From: Scybalousia_A sp052170555
Lineage (GTDB): Bacteria; Bacteroidota; Bacteroidia; Bacteroidales; P3
Direction: 5' to 3'
DNA length: 32,850 bases
NCBI GenBank assembly: GCA_052170555.1
Contig: JBQNAI010000015.1
Location: 1-32,850 of the forward strand
Shown in pieces: positions 23,418-32,670 of this stretch. A model generated the notes under the pieces. The model ran no database searches. It was not told the origin of the DNA and was given only the letters and a program-made list of their open reading frames with translations. Each line of letters begins with the position of its first letter. Within the stretch, counting starts at the first letter, position 1. The position numbers and the translations under genes are program-made.

Positions 23418-25344
23418 AAAGTAAGAAAGTACCACCTTGATTTTGTTCCATGCCATCGGAGTCTATAAAAGAAACCTTGTATATATATGTCCCTACGGGA
23501 CAAAACTTATTTTCGTATTGTCCGTCCCATCCTTTATTAGTGTCATTTGTTTCAAACAAAAGTTGACCTGAGCGAGAAAATACTTTAAAGGAATAACTAC
23601 CCGCACGAACAAAATGACAGGCGGGCTTAAATGTTCTAAGGTTATCGTGATTGCCGTCTTTAGGTGAAAAAGCATTCGGTATAAATAATATGCTCTCAAA
23701 TTTGACGAAAGTGTTGGAAGAGTTGATGCCATATGTGTTAATGTCAGTATTGGCAGATGAAGATGTAATTGCCTTAATATAATAATAAGTACGGTCAGTG
23801 GCAGAAACAATATTCTCCACATCATCCGTATATGAATTAGCAACGGTTTTACCAATGAATTCTGCATTTTCAAAATCATTTTCTGCAAAACGATACACTT
23901 CGTATCCACTAACAGTCCAATTAACAGGCTTGAAAGGTTGCCACGATAACTTAATTTTGGATTGATTTGATGCATCTATAGATAGTTGCATAGCTGTGAT
24001 TTGATTTGAATAAGTGAAGTTCGTTTCACATATGTCGGGAGCAGCCAAATAGTATGAATAAATATGTTCGCTTGCACTCAGAGGTAAATCATCAATAAAT
24101 TTGAAATAGTTGTTTCCGTTAAAAGTAATAAATTTTACCTCTTCAAATTGTCCATCATCCATTTTGCGATATAGTTTATAGCCTTTGACTTTTTTAGAAG
24201 CATCCAAAAAAACATAAATCTGTGCATGAAAATTATCAGGTAAGATACTAACACCCTCTAAATACACAAACGATAGGGTGTCTGCATTAGCAACATTAAT
24301 TTTTATTACGTTGGATCTTCCACCACTCATTACATATATATAAATATTGCCATTGATCTGCGGAAGAGTTATATCATATTTTAAATCATGAGTAATTGTT
24401 GCTATTTGTTTATACTCCATATTTTCATCAGTTGCCATATAAATTTGGGAAATAAGACCTGTATAGGTATCATTGGGAGCATTCCAAGTTAAATGCAACG
24501 GCTCGTTGCAATTACTTCGCTCGGCATTCAATACAATGTTATTAACAGTTTCGCTAAGCGGTGAAGTGTTTTTGCAACCATCAAATGCAAAAATAGCGAT
24601 CCTATTAGTATCTTTTACATTGCAGTTATTACAAATGTAAGTTGTAGTGTTGATATCATAAATAGTATCTAAGGCTTTACGAATACCATTTTCATCGATC
24701 TTACATATAACGTAACCGCGAGCATCATTACTTGTAACTTTCTCCCATGTAACCACAACTTTTTGACTACTTAAGTCCACATCTATAGGATGCAATATTG
24801 GGTTTTCGGGTCCCTCATTGTCACTTTTAGGCAAGGATGCAATATTGCTAAATGAAGAACAATCTGTCAGAATCGCCTCTATTCTGTAGAGAATTTCGCA
24901 GTTATTGGATTTGTTATCCTCATAGCTGTTTTGTGAGGTATTAACATCAGTAAGAAAAACGAAATCATCGTCATCAATAGTCTTTTTATAAATCTTATAT
25001 TTAGTAGCATTAGATTGGGTTGTCCATTTGATTGCAACGATAGAATTATCATTAGTTTTTATTGCTACTTCGCAAAAAATGGTTGAAAACAATGTGCGAG
25101 TATTATTAACTGTAATGCTGTATGTGATAGATTGGGTATTTGCATTTACAGTATTATCAACAAAAGTTCCGTTATTCAAATTCCCGACTTGCACCCAACT
25201 GCCATTATCTTGACGTTCAATTGCTTTATCATTGAAAAGAGTGGAAGTTATACTAACACTGCCATCTTCTTTTACTATCGTACATTGTGCTTGCATAATA
25301 AGATATGCACAAATACTCAAAATAAACAAAATTGTCTTTTTCAT
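23410..25344 (-). CDS. Secreted fibronectin-like protein with T9SS type B (CHU_C) C-terminus
   Basis: 644 residues. Signal peptide MKKTILFILSICAYLIMQAQ, then several fibronectin type III-like segments with the usual W...Y pattern (AIKWTTQSNATKYKIYKK, VTWEKVTSNDARGYVICK, LSWQPFKPVNWTVSGYEVYR). The last ~95 residues are a CHU_C domain: LFIPNAFSPKDGNHDNLRTF, FKVFSRSGQLLFETN, W in NKGWDG and GGTFLLYD. It should leave the cell through the type IX system and be attached or released at the surface. It is the middle gene of a three-gene unit: the M16-like gene ends 12 bases upstream and the ComB-like gene overlaps its end by 8 bases. The function beyond surface display is unknown. Confidence 0.9.
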   Translation of the reverse strand: MKKTILFILSICAYLIMQAQCTIVKEDGSVSITSTLFNDKAIERQDNGSWVQVGNLNNGTFVDNTVNANTQSITYSITVNNTRTLFSTIFCEVAIKTNDNSIVAIKWTTQSNATKYKIYKKTIDDDDFVFLTDVNTSQNSYEDNKSNNCEILYRIEAILTDCSSFSNIASLPKSDNEGPENPILHPIDVDLSSQKVVVTWEKVTSNDARGYVICKIDENGIRKALDTIYDINTTTYICNNCNVKDTNRIAIFAFDGCKNTSPLSETVNNIVLNAERSNCNEPLHLTWNAPNDTYTGLISQIYMATDENMEYKQIATITHDLKYDITLPQINGNIYIYVMSGGRSNVIKINVANADTLSFVYLEGVSILPDNFHAQIYVFLDASKKVKGYKLYRKMDDGQFEEVKFITFNGNNYFKFIDDLPLSASEHIYSYYLAAPDICETNFTYSNQITAMQLSIDASNQSKIKLSWQPFKPVNWTVSGYEVYRFAENDFENAEFIGKTVANSYTDDVENIVSATDRTYYYIKAITSSSANTDINTYGINSSNTFVKFESILFIPNAFSPKDGNHDNLRTFKPACHFVRAGSYSFKVFSRSGQLLFETNDTNKGWDGQYENKFCPVGTYIYKVSFIDSDGMEQNQGGTFLLYD

Positions 25345-25356
25345 ATTTATTTTTTA

Positions 25357-26634
25357 TTATTCGATATTTTTACTAATAGAAACAATAAAACTATCCTTAG
25401 ATAAATAGTGTTTTGCTAATCTCATAAGATCTTTTGCATTGGTGTTTTTTACAATATCCATTGATGTGCTATTATAGTTCTGTGGTAGATTGAATCGTAA
25501 CAGTTGGTCAAAAGTTTCTGCAATTTCACTAACTCCATCATTATTTCTTAGCATTTCTCCTATTATATAATGTTTTACTGTATCAAGTTCCTCGTTACTG
25601 ACTTGTATGCTTTGTAGTATCTCTATTTCTTTGAATATTTCGATCATAGTATCCTTGTCTTTATCGGCAGTTACGTCTGTTGTGATCATAAATACAGAAC
25701 CATAAGTGTAGGGTACAATAAATGAGTCTATACCATAAGTAAATCCCTTTTGTTCGCGAATATTACTCATCAGACGTGAATTGAAATATCCCCCTAATAG
25801 ACAATTAAGAACCCCCAGAGGTATGTAGTCTTTGTCAGTTATTGAAGGGAACATTTTACCGATACAAATAGAACTCTGAACGGCAGATTGTAAAGGTGTG
25901 ATAATTGTCTTGCATTCGTAATTATTATTGATAATAATAGGTTTTATTGAAGTATCTGCTGTCGTTTCATTCCAACGTTTTGTTCCTAACGTATTATTCA
26001 AAAGATTAAAGAATTCTTTGTCCGTGTGTCCAGCCAAAATTATATAGCATTGATTGAAAGTGTAGCGTTTGGTATAAAATGCTTGCAAATCTTCGCTACT
26101 TACTTTATCATAGTCTGAAACAGATGCATATTTTCCGTAAGGATTGTCCTTTCCGAACAGATTTGCCATAAACTCTCTATGAGCAAGAAATGACGTTTGG
26201 CGACATTTGGTTTGAAATTCTTGTTTACAATTTTTTAAAGTTATATCTAATTTGTCTTGTTTGAAAAGTGGGTGCAATATTATCTGTTCAATAAGTTTCA
26301 ATACCTCTGATTGATACTCTTTGATGAAAGCAAAATTGAGTATTGTACGTTCATTGGAAGTTATTGGTGAAAAGTTGACTCCGTAATAGTCCATTGCATC
26401 TGCCAAAGAGAGTGCCGAATAATCTCTAGTATCTTGTGCTAACTGAGTTTTAGTCAGTGAGGACACAAAATACTTATCTTGAAAAATTACTCCAGCATGG
26501 TAAAAAACAAATTTCATACAAATAACCTCCATATCCTTGTTTTCAAAACAATATACGGGGATATCATTTGACAACGTTAATTGTTGAGGTATATAATCTT
26601 TAATATTTACACTATTAAAACTTGGTATGTCCAT
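25357..26634 (-). CDS. M16 peptidase-like protein lacking the zinc motif
   Basis: 425 residues with the two-lobed M16 fold: N-lobe ERTILNFAFIKEYQSEVLKLIEQIILHPLF, insert QAFYTKRYTFNQCYIILAGH, and C-lobe GGYFNSRLMSNIREQKGFTYGI with the R...Y pair of the substrate chamber. The HxxEH zinc-binding motif expected near residue 50-60 is missing (the region reads FVSSLTKTQLAQDT), so it cannot be a metallopeptidase by itself. Such copies usually pair with an active M16 subunit; none is in the window. There is no signal peptide. It heads the three-gene unit ending in the ComB-like gene. Upstream at 26700-26730 lies a 21-bp direct repeat like that at 10976. Confidence 0.8.
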   Translation of the reverse strand: MDIPSFNSVNIKDYIPQQLTLSNDIPVYCFENKDMEVICMKFVFYHAGVIFQDKYFVSSLTKTQLAQDTRDYSALSLADAMDYYGVNFSPITSNERTILNFAFIKEYQSEVLKLIEQIILHPLFKQDKLDITLKNCKQEFQTKCRQTSFLAHREFMANLFGKDNPYGKYASVSDYDKVSSEDLQAFYTKRYTFNQCYIILAGHTDKEFFNLLNNTLGTKRWNETTADTSIKPIIINNNYECKTIITPLQSAVQSSICIGKMFPSITDKDYIPLGVLNCLLGGYFNSRLMSNIREQKGFTYGIDSFIVPYTYGSVFMITTDVTADKDKDTMIEIFKEIEILQSIQVSNEELDTVKHYIIGEMLRNNDGVSEIAETFDQLLRFNLPQNYNSTSMDIVKNTNAKDLMRLAKHYLSKDSFIVSISKNIE

Positions 26635-26699
26635 CTCGTATTACGTTCTATAAAAGTTGAGGTGTATGGTTAATAAATCGTTTTCAAAAAAGATTTTTT

Positions 26700-26730
26700 T
26701 CTTTTTTGAAGTTATTAAAATCTTTCTTGA
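26700..26730 (-). repeat. Direct repeat TCAA(G/A)AAAGA, 21 bp apart, upstream of the M16 operon
   Basis: Read on the minus strand: TCAAGAAAGATTTTA from 26730 and TCAAAAAAGA from 26709, starting exactly 21 bp apart, 66-96 bp before the M16 ATG. The motif and its phase match the pair at 10976-11012. Confidence 0.5.
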
Positions 26731-26791
26731 AAATAATTTTTAGATTTTTCATGATGCTTACATATATGTGAAATATTTTATTGTTTATTTA

Positions 26792-29194
26792 TTAGAATTC
26801 AAAAGTAAGTCGTGCATTGAGGCGTGTAGGAGTCAAATAATCCGGTACAGCAAATGAAACTCCAGCATAATCTTGCACATAAGTATAAGAAATTACATTT
26901 TTATTGTTAAAAACATTCAACCATTCTAAGTTTAACCAAATATTTTTAAGGTATTTCATAAAATTATTTTTTGCCCATGAGTTTTCTTCACTTTTAAGTC
27001 TGAAAGTAAAAGCCATATCTGCCCTTAGATAATGAGGATAACGAAATACTACATCAGTATTGGGAGGGTAATATGGGTAACCCGAACCGTAATTTAAATT
27101 AAGATATACTCTCATCCAAGGCATATTAGGTAGATAATCTTGGAAAGATACGCTAACGTTGAAAAGTTGGTCTGTCGGTCGAGGAATATATCCTCTATTG
27201 TCTTTTTCTACGTCTTGTTTTGTCTGCATTAAAGAAAGAGTGAGCCAAGAATCAATACCTTTGATGAATTCTCCAAAAAGTTTCATATCTATGCCTACAA
27301 CATATCCGATAGCATTATTATTGGCTGAATAACGTATGCGGACGTTATCTATTTTATATGGTATTAAATCCCAAAGATATTTATAGTATGTAGCAGTTAT
27401 GAATTTAAAGTTTCTTTCCATTATTTTGAAATTCCAATCAGATGAAAGTACCAAATGTAATGATTTTTGTGATTTTATACTTTCGTTAAGATATCCATGT
27501 TCATTCCTAAATTCACGATAGAAAGGAGGTTGAGTATAAATTCCCGAGGCAAGACGTAAAAGAATGTCTTGTTTAATATTTGGTTGCAATGAAATAGACG
27601 CACGAACAGATGGGATAATTTCTTTGTTATAAGACCAATACTGTCCCCTGGCTCCTATATTGAAATAATATGTCCCATGGTTTTTATGTAAATCAAATTG
27701 ACGTTGAATAAAGGATGTAATACGATATGAAGATAATTCATGAGAGGAGTTATAATAGTTTTGAAGGGAAGGAGGGGTAGTAGGGTTGTAGAGACCTACC
27801 TGATCAATATTAGAAGGTATAGTGTAGTCTGCACTATCCACCATCTTCCATTCGCGAATTCTGTCATTGATTTTTTCTGTTTGTAGTTTTGTCCCCCAGG
27901 ATAGAAATCCATTGGAATAGTACAAATATCCTTTGTGTTCTATATTGGAGATATTGGCATAAAGGATATTGCGGGCATGTTCAAGATAGGTACCAATGCC
28001 TCTATCAAAAATTTCTTCTGAACTTAGTCCGCCTGTCTCATATAGCCAATACTGTCCTTGGATATCATATGTCTCTTTTTCATGAGTATTGAAAGCAGAA
28101 GCGATAAATTTCAACGAGATATTTTTTTTCGGTTTATAACTAATAGCTAAAGCTCCAAAAAATGATGTAAATCTATCCACCTCTTGCCCGTCAAAATAAA
28201 CTTTGAGATTCATAGAAGAATATATACTTCCGAATTGCGTCTCTCTTGTCTGAGGAATAAACTTATATTTATTATCAGATATGTTGCCAAGAAATGCGAT
28301 TTCCGTTTTGTCATTCATATCGTAAGTAATATAAGTTTGTAAATCGTTGAAAGTAGAATTATATTCCCCCTCGGTTTCCAAAGAGTTTAAAAGATATCTC
28401 GTACTTTTGTTCCTGTATCCAATTTGATATGTCATATGTTTCCCAATTAGACCTTCAATATGAGTGCTTGCCCCCAACAAAGATATACTGGCTGCTCCTT
28501 TGAGTTCTTGTGGCTTACGATATTTAATATCCAATACACTTGACATTTTGTCTCCATACCTGGCATCAAATCCTCCCGAAGAAAATTTTATATCACTTAT
28601 CATGTCAGTATTGATAAATGAAAGACCTTCTTGTTGTCCATTACGAATGAGGAGAGGTCTGAAAATTTCTATATCATTCACATAAACAAGATTTTCATCA
28701 AAGTTTCCACCCCGTACACTGTATTGACTACTGAGCTCGTTATTGGAGGATACTCCCTCCTGTAACTTTATAGTATTTTCTACTCCTTGATTGACACCAA
28801 TGCCTACTTTTGCAGTTTCGGGATTTATTCTTGTGATTCCTTCTTGTCTGCTTTTATCCCCTAAGATTTCAACCTGATCTAGATAAGTGGAGGACTTAAT
28901 CATCATGATATTAATGATCTTGTTCTCATTTGGCTGCAAGACAAAAGAGGTATCCACATCTAAGTAGCCGATACAAGAATAGCGAATCCTGTATTTTGTT
29001 TTAGTTTTTAAATGGAGTAAATATTTGCCATTCATATCACTTGTCGTACCGATGGGTTTAGATAAATTTAAAGTACCTATGCTAACGTTTTCTATAGCTT
29101 CTCCATCAACATTCTTAATTTCGCCTCGTATTGTTTGTGAGTATGCGGTTACAAAAATAGATAGCGTTATTATGACTAAAATACAACGTTTCAA
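26792..29194 (-). CDS. TonB-dependent outer-membrane receptor
   Basis: 800 residues. Signal peptide MKRCILVIITLSIFVTAYSQ, then a carboxypeptidase-like regulatory domain (about 21-100, TIRGEIKNVDGEAIENVSIG), a plug domain (about 115-225, with YSVRGGNFDENLVYVNDIEI and GGFDARYGDKMSSVLDI) and a beta-barrel ending in RLTFEF. The barrel is shorter than a SusC barrel and no susD follows, so it is a stand-alone receptor for an unknown ligand. The start codon is TTG at 29192-29194: no in-frame ATG exists before residue 60, the signal peptide begins right at the TTG, and the promoter at 29230-29260 leaves a leader of about 28 bases. The CHU_C/M16 unit lies downstream on the same strand. Confidence 0.92.
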   Translation of the reverse strand: MKRCILVIITLSIFVTAYSQTIRGEIKNVDGEAIENVSIGTLNLSKPIGTTSDMNGKYLLHLKTKTKYRIRYSCIGYLDVDTSFVLQPNENKIINIMMIKSSTYLDQVEILGDKSRQEGITRINPETAKVGIGVNQGVENTIKLQEGVSSNNELSSQYSVRGGNFDENLVYVNDIEIFRPLLIRNGQQEGLSFINTDMISDIKFSSGGFDARYGDKMSSVLDIKYRKPQELKGAASISLLGASTHIEGLIGKHMTYQIGYRNKSTRYLLNSLETEGEYNSTFNDLQTYITYDMNDKTEIAFLGNISDNKYKFIPQTRETQFGSIYSSMNLKVYFDGQEVDRFTSFFGALAISYKPKKNISLKFIASAFNTHEKETYDIQGQYWLYETGGLSSEEIFDRGIGTYLEHARNILYANISNIEHKGYLYYSNGFLSWGTKLQTEKINDRIREWKMVDSADYTIPSNIDQVGLYNPTTPPSLQNYYNSSHELSSYRITSFIQRQFDLHKNHGTYYFNIGARGQYWSYNKEIIPSVRASISLQPNIKQDILLRLASGIYTQPPFYREFRNEHGYLNESIKSQKSLHLVLSSDWNFKIMERNFKFITATYYKYLWDLIPYKIDNVRIRYSANNNAIGYVVGIDMKLFGEFIKGIDSWLTLSLMQTKQDVEKDNRGYIPRPTDQLFNVSVSFQDYLPNMPWMRVYLNLNYGSGYPYYPPNTDVVFRYPHYLRADMAFTFRLKSEENSWAKNNFMKYLKNIWLNLEWLNVFNNKNVISYTYVQDYAGVSFAVPDYLTPTRLNARLTFEF

Positions 29195-29229
29195 ATTTAC
29201 AGTTCTATTAACTTTATAAAAATAAAACG

Positions 29230-29260
29230 CAAAAATACGATTTTTATTTACTTTGACAAA
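29230..29260 (-). promoter_or_regulatory. Promoter of the TonB-dependent receptor
   Basis: Minus strand: TTTG (29260-29257), 19-bp spacer, TATTTTTG (29237-29230), extended form GTATTTTTGC. It is the closest match to the phylum consensus in the window and supports the TTG start at 29194. Confidence 0.72.
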
Positions 29261-29508
29261 TTTTTTTGTATCATTTATATAGAATAGAGTGTTGCAAAGA
29301 GCATTGACAGTTACAAATAAATATCAGGTTTTGGACATAAAGATTTTCATATTGAAAAGATGTTGGTATTTTGTTTTACGTATGATTATACGATACGAAT
29401 ACTAATAGATTTTATAGCAAAAACGGGATGTAATATTTATTTCCCACTTAAAAAATTACTTAAAAAAATTGCACTACTAATATATTTATATCAAAGGGAA
29501 AAGTAGAG

Positions 29509-31039
29509 TTGTATGATAAAACAAATTTTGTAAATAAAGTATTAACGTTTGTGTTATTATTTTTCATATTGATCATCGGAAATTATTCATTTGTTTTAAC
29601 TACTAACAAAACTACTTAATATATTTCGTTACTATGGAGAATATTTTGAAGTAGAGATTTTGCTAACGACTTATTCCGTTATTTCTAAAATTTAAAAGAC
29701 AAGTGTACTCTCTTGTTATGATGTATATGTTGTAATGTTTGAACCTATCAGAACTTACTCTCTGTTTTACATTGTGAATATCTTGGGTCATACTTTATTA
29801 GGAAGTTTAACCGATAACACAATGGAGTTATTTGTTACGGGTACATATTACGAATTTTTATAGATAGAGTGCTTTCAATACTGCTGATACTGAAAAATAT
29901 ATAGGGAGATACTCTATAACACCTCTAAATAAAGATATACTATGGAAATAGAGTCATTTATATTTTACAAATAATGAATAAATATACAGATAATTTGGTA
30001 TGTAATGTGAATTTTGATGAGGAGCACAAAGGATTTTGAATTTATTATACATATATTATGGAGGTAATGACTCTATTTAATTACGGTTTCAGTTTATACT
30101 ATGAGGATGTATATGCCATCGGCAATAATCTATATTTTAATTGAGGTATGGATAACATGGTGTATGCTACCATATTTGATATTGAGTCTAGTCAAAATTA
30201 TATTATTCGTTTTGAGTCTTCAACATTTAGAGAATATAACATCTCAAAATTATCTAAATTGCAATTTTGCATCATTGAAGAGAAATTAGTGACAGTATTT
30301 AAAACCAATCAAACAAAATGTATTTGGGAACAGTATTATTAAATTTGTAACAAATGAAAAAAATTCATTCTACTCTTACCATATTGAATCAAAAAAATAG
30401 TTGCTATTGGAAATGATTTTACAATTGGTAATATCGCATATAAAAAGATATGTACATATTATGATACGGATTATCATTACCAACAATTTAACCTTAGGTG
30501 ATGCCATAGAGGTGAATATTTGTGGGAGCAAATTGTATAATTCTAATGATAAAAAATTGAATTAATAGTATATAGATATAGATACTTTTTATACATTATA
30601 CGATGTAGGCTCCATTGTTATTCTTAGACTTAGTGTTTCGTCTACTTTTTAAATTCATATATGTATAACAAAATGATAAGGTCAATATATGAAATTTAAT
30701 CGGTAAGTAATATTTATGGAAAGTAATTACAAAACCATTTTTTTTTCCTGAGATACTATTTTTAAATTAAGAATATATATTGAAACTTTGCAACTGATTA
30801 ATGTTAATTATTCTATTGTTATCTTATCCTTGAATGTTTATACTTGTTGCAAGGATATGATTTTTACAACTATACAAAATGGTAATAATTATTACCTCCC
30901 AGGATTTAGAAGGGCACAAGAATATATTTACATTCATTCAAATACTAAAATAAATGTGTACGATAGTTCTGCTGTTCTTAAATTTAATGAGATAAATATG
31001 GTGAGTGTTGGATCGTTTTCACATTTATGTGGACATTAG
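29509..31039 (+). pseudogene. Decayed plus-strand gene of unknown function
   Basis: Protein-like stretches follow each other on the plus strand, broken by stops and frameshifts. A signal-peptide-like start without ATG lies at about 29509-29620 (VLTFVLLFFILIIGNYSF). Then come 29735-29863 (frame 2, FEPIRTYSLFYIVNILGHTL), 29868-29952 (frame 3, EKYIGRYSITPLNKDI), 30067-30501 (frame 1, with stops at 30142, 30340 and 30499), and 30497-31039 (frame 2, with several stops, ending YLPGFRRAQEYIYIHSNTK and SVGSFSHLCGH). Fragment order and shared frames suggest one gene of about 1.5 kb that has decayed. Beta-rich composition and the signal-like start hint at a secreted protein. The family is not recognised; AT-rich chance ORFs are the alternative. 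Confidence 0.42.
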
Positions 31040-31304
31040 AAACGCGTAATCAGTAGCTAAGAATTAAGGGAAATAGAGGGAAACGCAAGGGATGTAACTA
31101 TTTGAAATAGTACTATTTAGTATTTCATTGCCATAATAAGAGTAAGCGAAAACGAGCATAAAACGGCAGGAGTTCCGTTACCAAATCATAACCCATCAGG
31201 AAAAAAGCAAAAAGGGGTTGCGAATTGAATGTAAACAACTGTGTCATAGGTTTTTATTCATCATCTTTCATTTTTCTGCATCGCTCGGGAACACTTGTTT
31301 CACT

Positions 31305-31314
31305 GTACCTTTGC
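31305..31314 (+). other. GTACCTTTGC site: integrase promoter -7 box or CTnDOT-type crossover core
   Basis: The sequence fits both the TAnnTTTG -7 consensus and the GTAnnTTTGC core at which CTnDOT-family integrases recombine. It lies 34 bp before the ATG of the broken integrase, where either would be expected. A -33 TTTG box at the right distance is missing, which slightly favours the attachment-site reading. The same 10-mer pattern also occurs at ordinary promoters in this window, so it is not diagnostic. Confidence 0.4.
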
Positions 31315-31347
31315 AAGCGAAGGAAATTTTGAAAAAACGACAGGGAA

Positions 31348-32431
31348 ATGAAAGAAAACAAACTGAAAGTGTCGTTCTTCGTTCAAGCAAGACGAACCGA
31401 CAAGAAAGGACTTGTGCCTGTCATCGGACGCATCTCCGTAGGCAGAACCCATTTAGGGATTCTCTACCAAGTGCAAGACTCCGCTATCCCTATGGGACAG
31501 CCGTAAGCAGAGGCTCACCGGCAAGAGTGCCATTGCGGTGTCCGTCAATCAGAAACTCGGTGAATGTACCGCACTTATTCACGCACGTTTCCATGAACTC
31601 AGTGAAAGAGAAAATTCTATTACCGCTACCGATGTGAGGGGTGCCTATCAGGGGCAAATCCACCGTCAAGCCTTGCTCTTGGAGAGTTTCGGGGAGTATC
31701 TCAGACAGACAAAGGAGCACATAGGCATAGACCGAGCCTTAAAGACATTCAAACTCCATACCTACCAGCTATCCCTACTCCGTGAGTACGTGCAGAAGAA
31801 GCATAAAGTAAGCGACATTCCCCTTTCACAGTTGGACGAAGCCTTTATCTAGGGCTTAGAGTATTATCTCACCATTGAATGCAGACTGAAACGTGGCAGC
31901 ATATAGAGGACCTTGTCCCCCTTGCAGATCATCGTCCGCATGGCGGTGAAGAGAGGCGTACTGGACTTCTATCCGTTCTTGGGCTACAGCTATGAACGTC
32001 CTAAAGGAGAGCCGAGAAGTATCACACAAGACGAGCTGCAACGCATCATCGACTTGGAGATAGAATGGGAAAACTACCGTATTGTCCGTGATTTGTTCGT
32101 TTTCTCCTGCTTTTCCGGGCTGGCAATCTCTGATGTGCACAATCTCAGAGAGGAAAACATCGTCTTGGAAGAGGGCGAGATCTGTATCAAGGGCAGGCGC
32201 ATGAAGACCAAGACTCCCTACCGTGTGCAGGTGCTTTCTCCTGTGCTGGCGATTATGGAGCGGTACAGGGGAAAGCGTGTAGGCTTTGTCTTTGACGTGT
32301 CGACCACCGACATTATCCACAACGGCATGCACTTCATACAGAGAAACATCAGCATGGAAAGCCCGCTGACCTTTCACATGGCTAAACATAGCAAAATTCA
32401 CAAGTGGCTATATTTCAGCGAATTGGGATAA
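31348..32431 (+). pseudogene. Broken tyrosine recombinase (Bacteroidales element integrase)
   Basis: The N-terminal arm-binding part (KVSFFVQARRTDKKGLVPVI) begins at the ATG at 31348 in frame 1. A frameshift at about 31480-31505 moves the gene to frame 2, where HARFHELSERENS, a SAM-like core-binding region and the catalytic domain (FSGLAISDVHNLREENIVL, FDVSTTDIIHNGM) follow. In-frame TAG stops interrupt it at 31850 and 31904. At the end the box II HxxR appears as HMAK, after which the protein loses homology and stops, so the catalytic tyrosine segment is missing. With a frameshift, two stops, a lost arginine and a truncation, it cannot work. GC content is clearly higher than in the neighbours, a sign of transfer on an integrative element. 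Confidence 0.85.
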
Positions 32432-32541
32432 TGGAAAAGAAAAGTTGGTAACGATAAGAAAACCAGCGATGTTCTATATTTTTCCCTATTTTGCATTTTC
32501 AAAGAACCGCTTTTGAATACGACAAAGGGAATATTATCTGT

Positions 32542-32575
32542 GGAGAAAGACGAAACTTTCTCCGTTTTTCTTTTC
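32542..32575 (+). terminator. Intrinsic terminator 1 after the integrase remnant
   Basis: GGAGAAAG (32542-32549), loop ACGAAA, CTTTCTCC (32556-32563): a perfect 8-bp stem followed by GTTTTTCTTTTC. It is a classical plus-strand terminator 111 bp after the integrase remnant. Confidence 0.8.
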
Positions 32576-32581
32576 TAATAG

Positions 32582-32612
32582 TTGTCTATTCAGACAATAG
32601 CTTCATTTTTTT
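32582..32612 (+). terminator. Intrinsic terminator 2 (short stem)
   Basis: TTGTCT (32582-32587), loop ATTC, AGACAA (32592-32597): a 6-bp stem, with a seven-T run at 32606-32612 after a short gap. Weaker than its two neighbours. Confidence 0.5.
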
Positions 32613-32633
32613 CGTCGTATCCCCTATGATTAT

Positions 32634-32670
32634 GGCAGTCTTTCTTGTGAAGACTGCCTTTCATTTTTTT
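32634..32670 (+). terminator. Intrinsic terminator 3
   Basis: GGCAGTCTT (32634-32642), loop TCTTGTG, AAGACTGCC (32650-32658): a perfect 9-bp stem followed by TTTTCATTTTTTT. The strongest of the three tandem hairpins in this stretch. Confidence 0.8.

Larger units (their letters stand above)
29261..31347. other. 2-kb region without an intact gene
   Basis: Between the receptor promoter and the integrase remnant. 29261-29508 is AT-rich with no reading frame or RNA recognised. 29509-31039 is the decayed gene described separately. 31040-31340 is a transition zone where base composition rises in GC, ending in a GTACCTTTGC site at 31305-31314 just before the integrase start. Confidence 0.55.

Noticed and set aside
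30101..30289. 62-codon plus-strand ORF
   Set aside because: Overlaps the more protein-like frame of the decayed gene in another frame.
31218..31637. 139-codon plus-strand ORF over the integrase start
   Set aside because: It reads the integrase remnant in the wrong frame; the true N-terminal part is the ATG frame at 31348.
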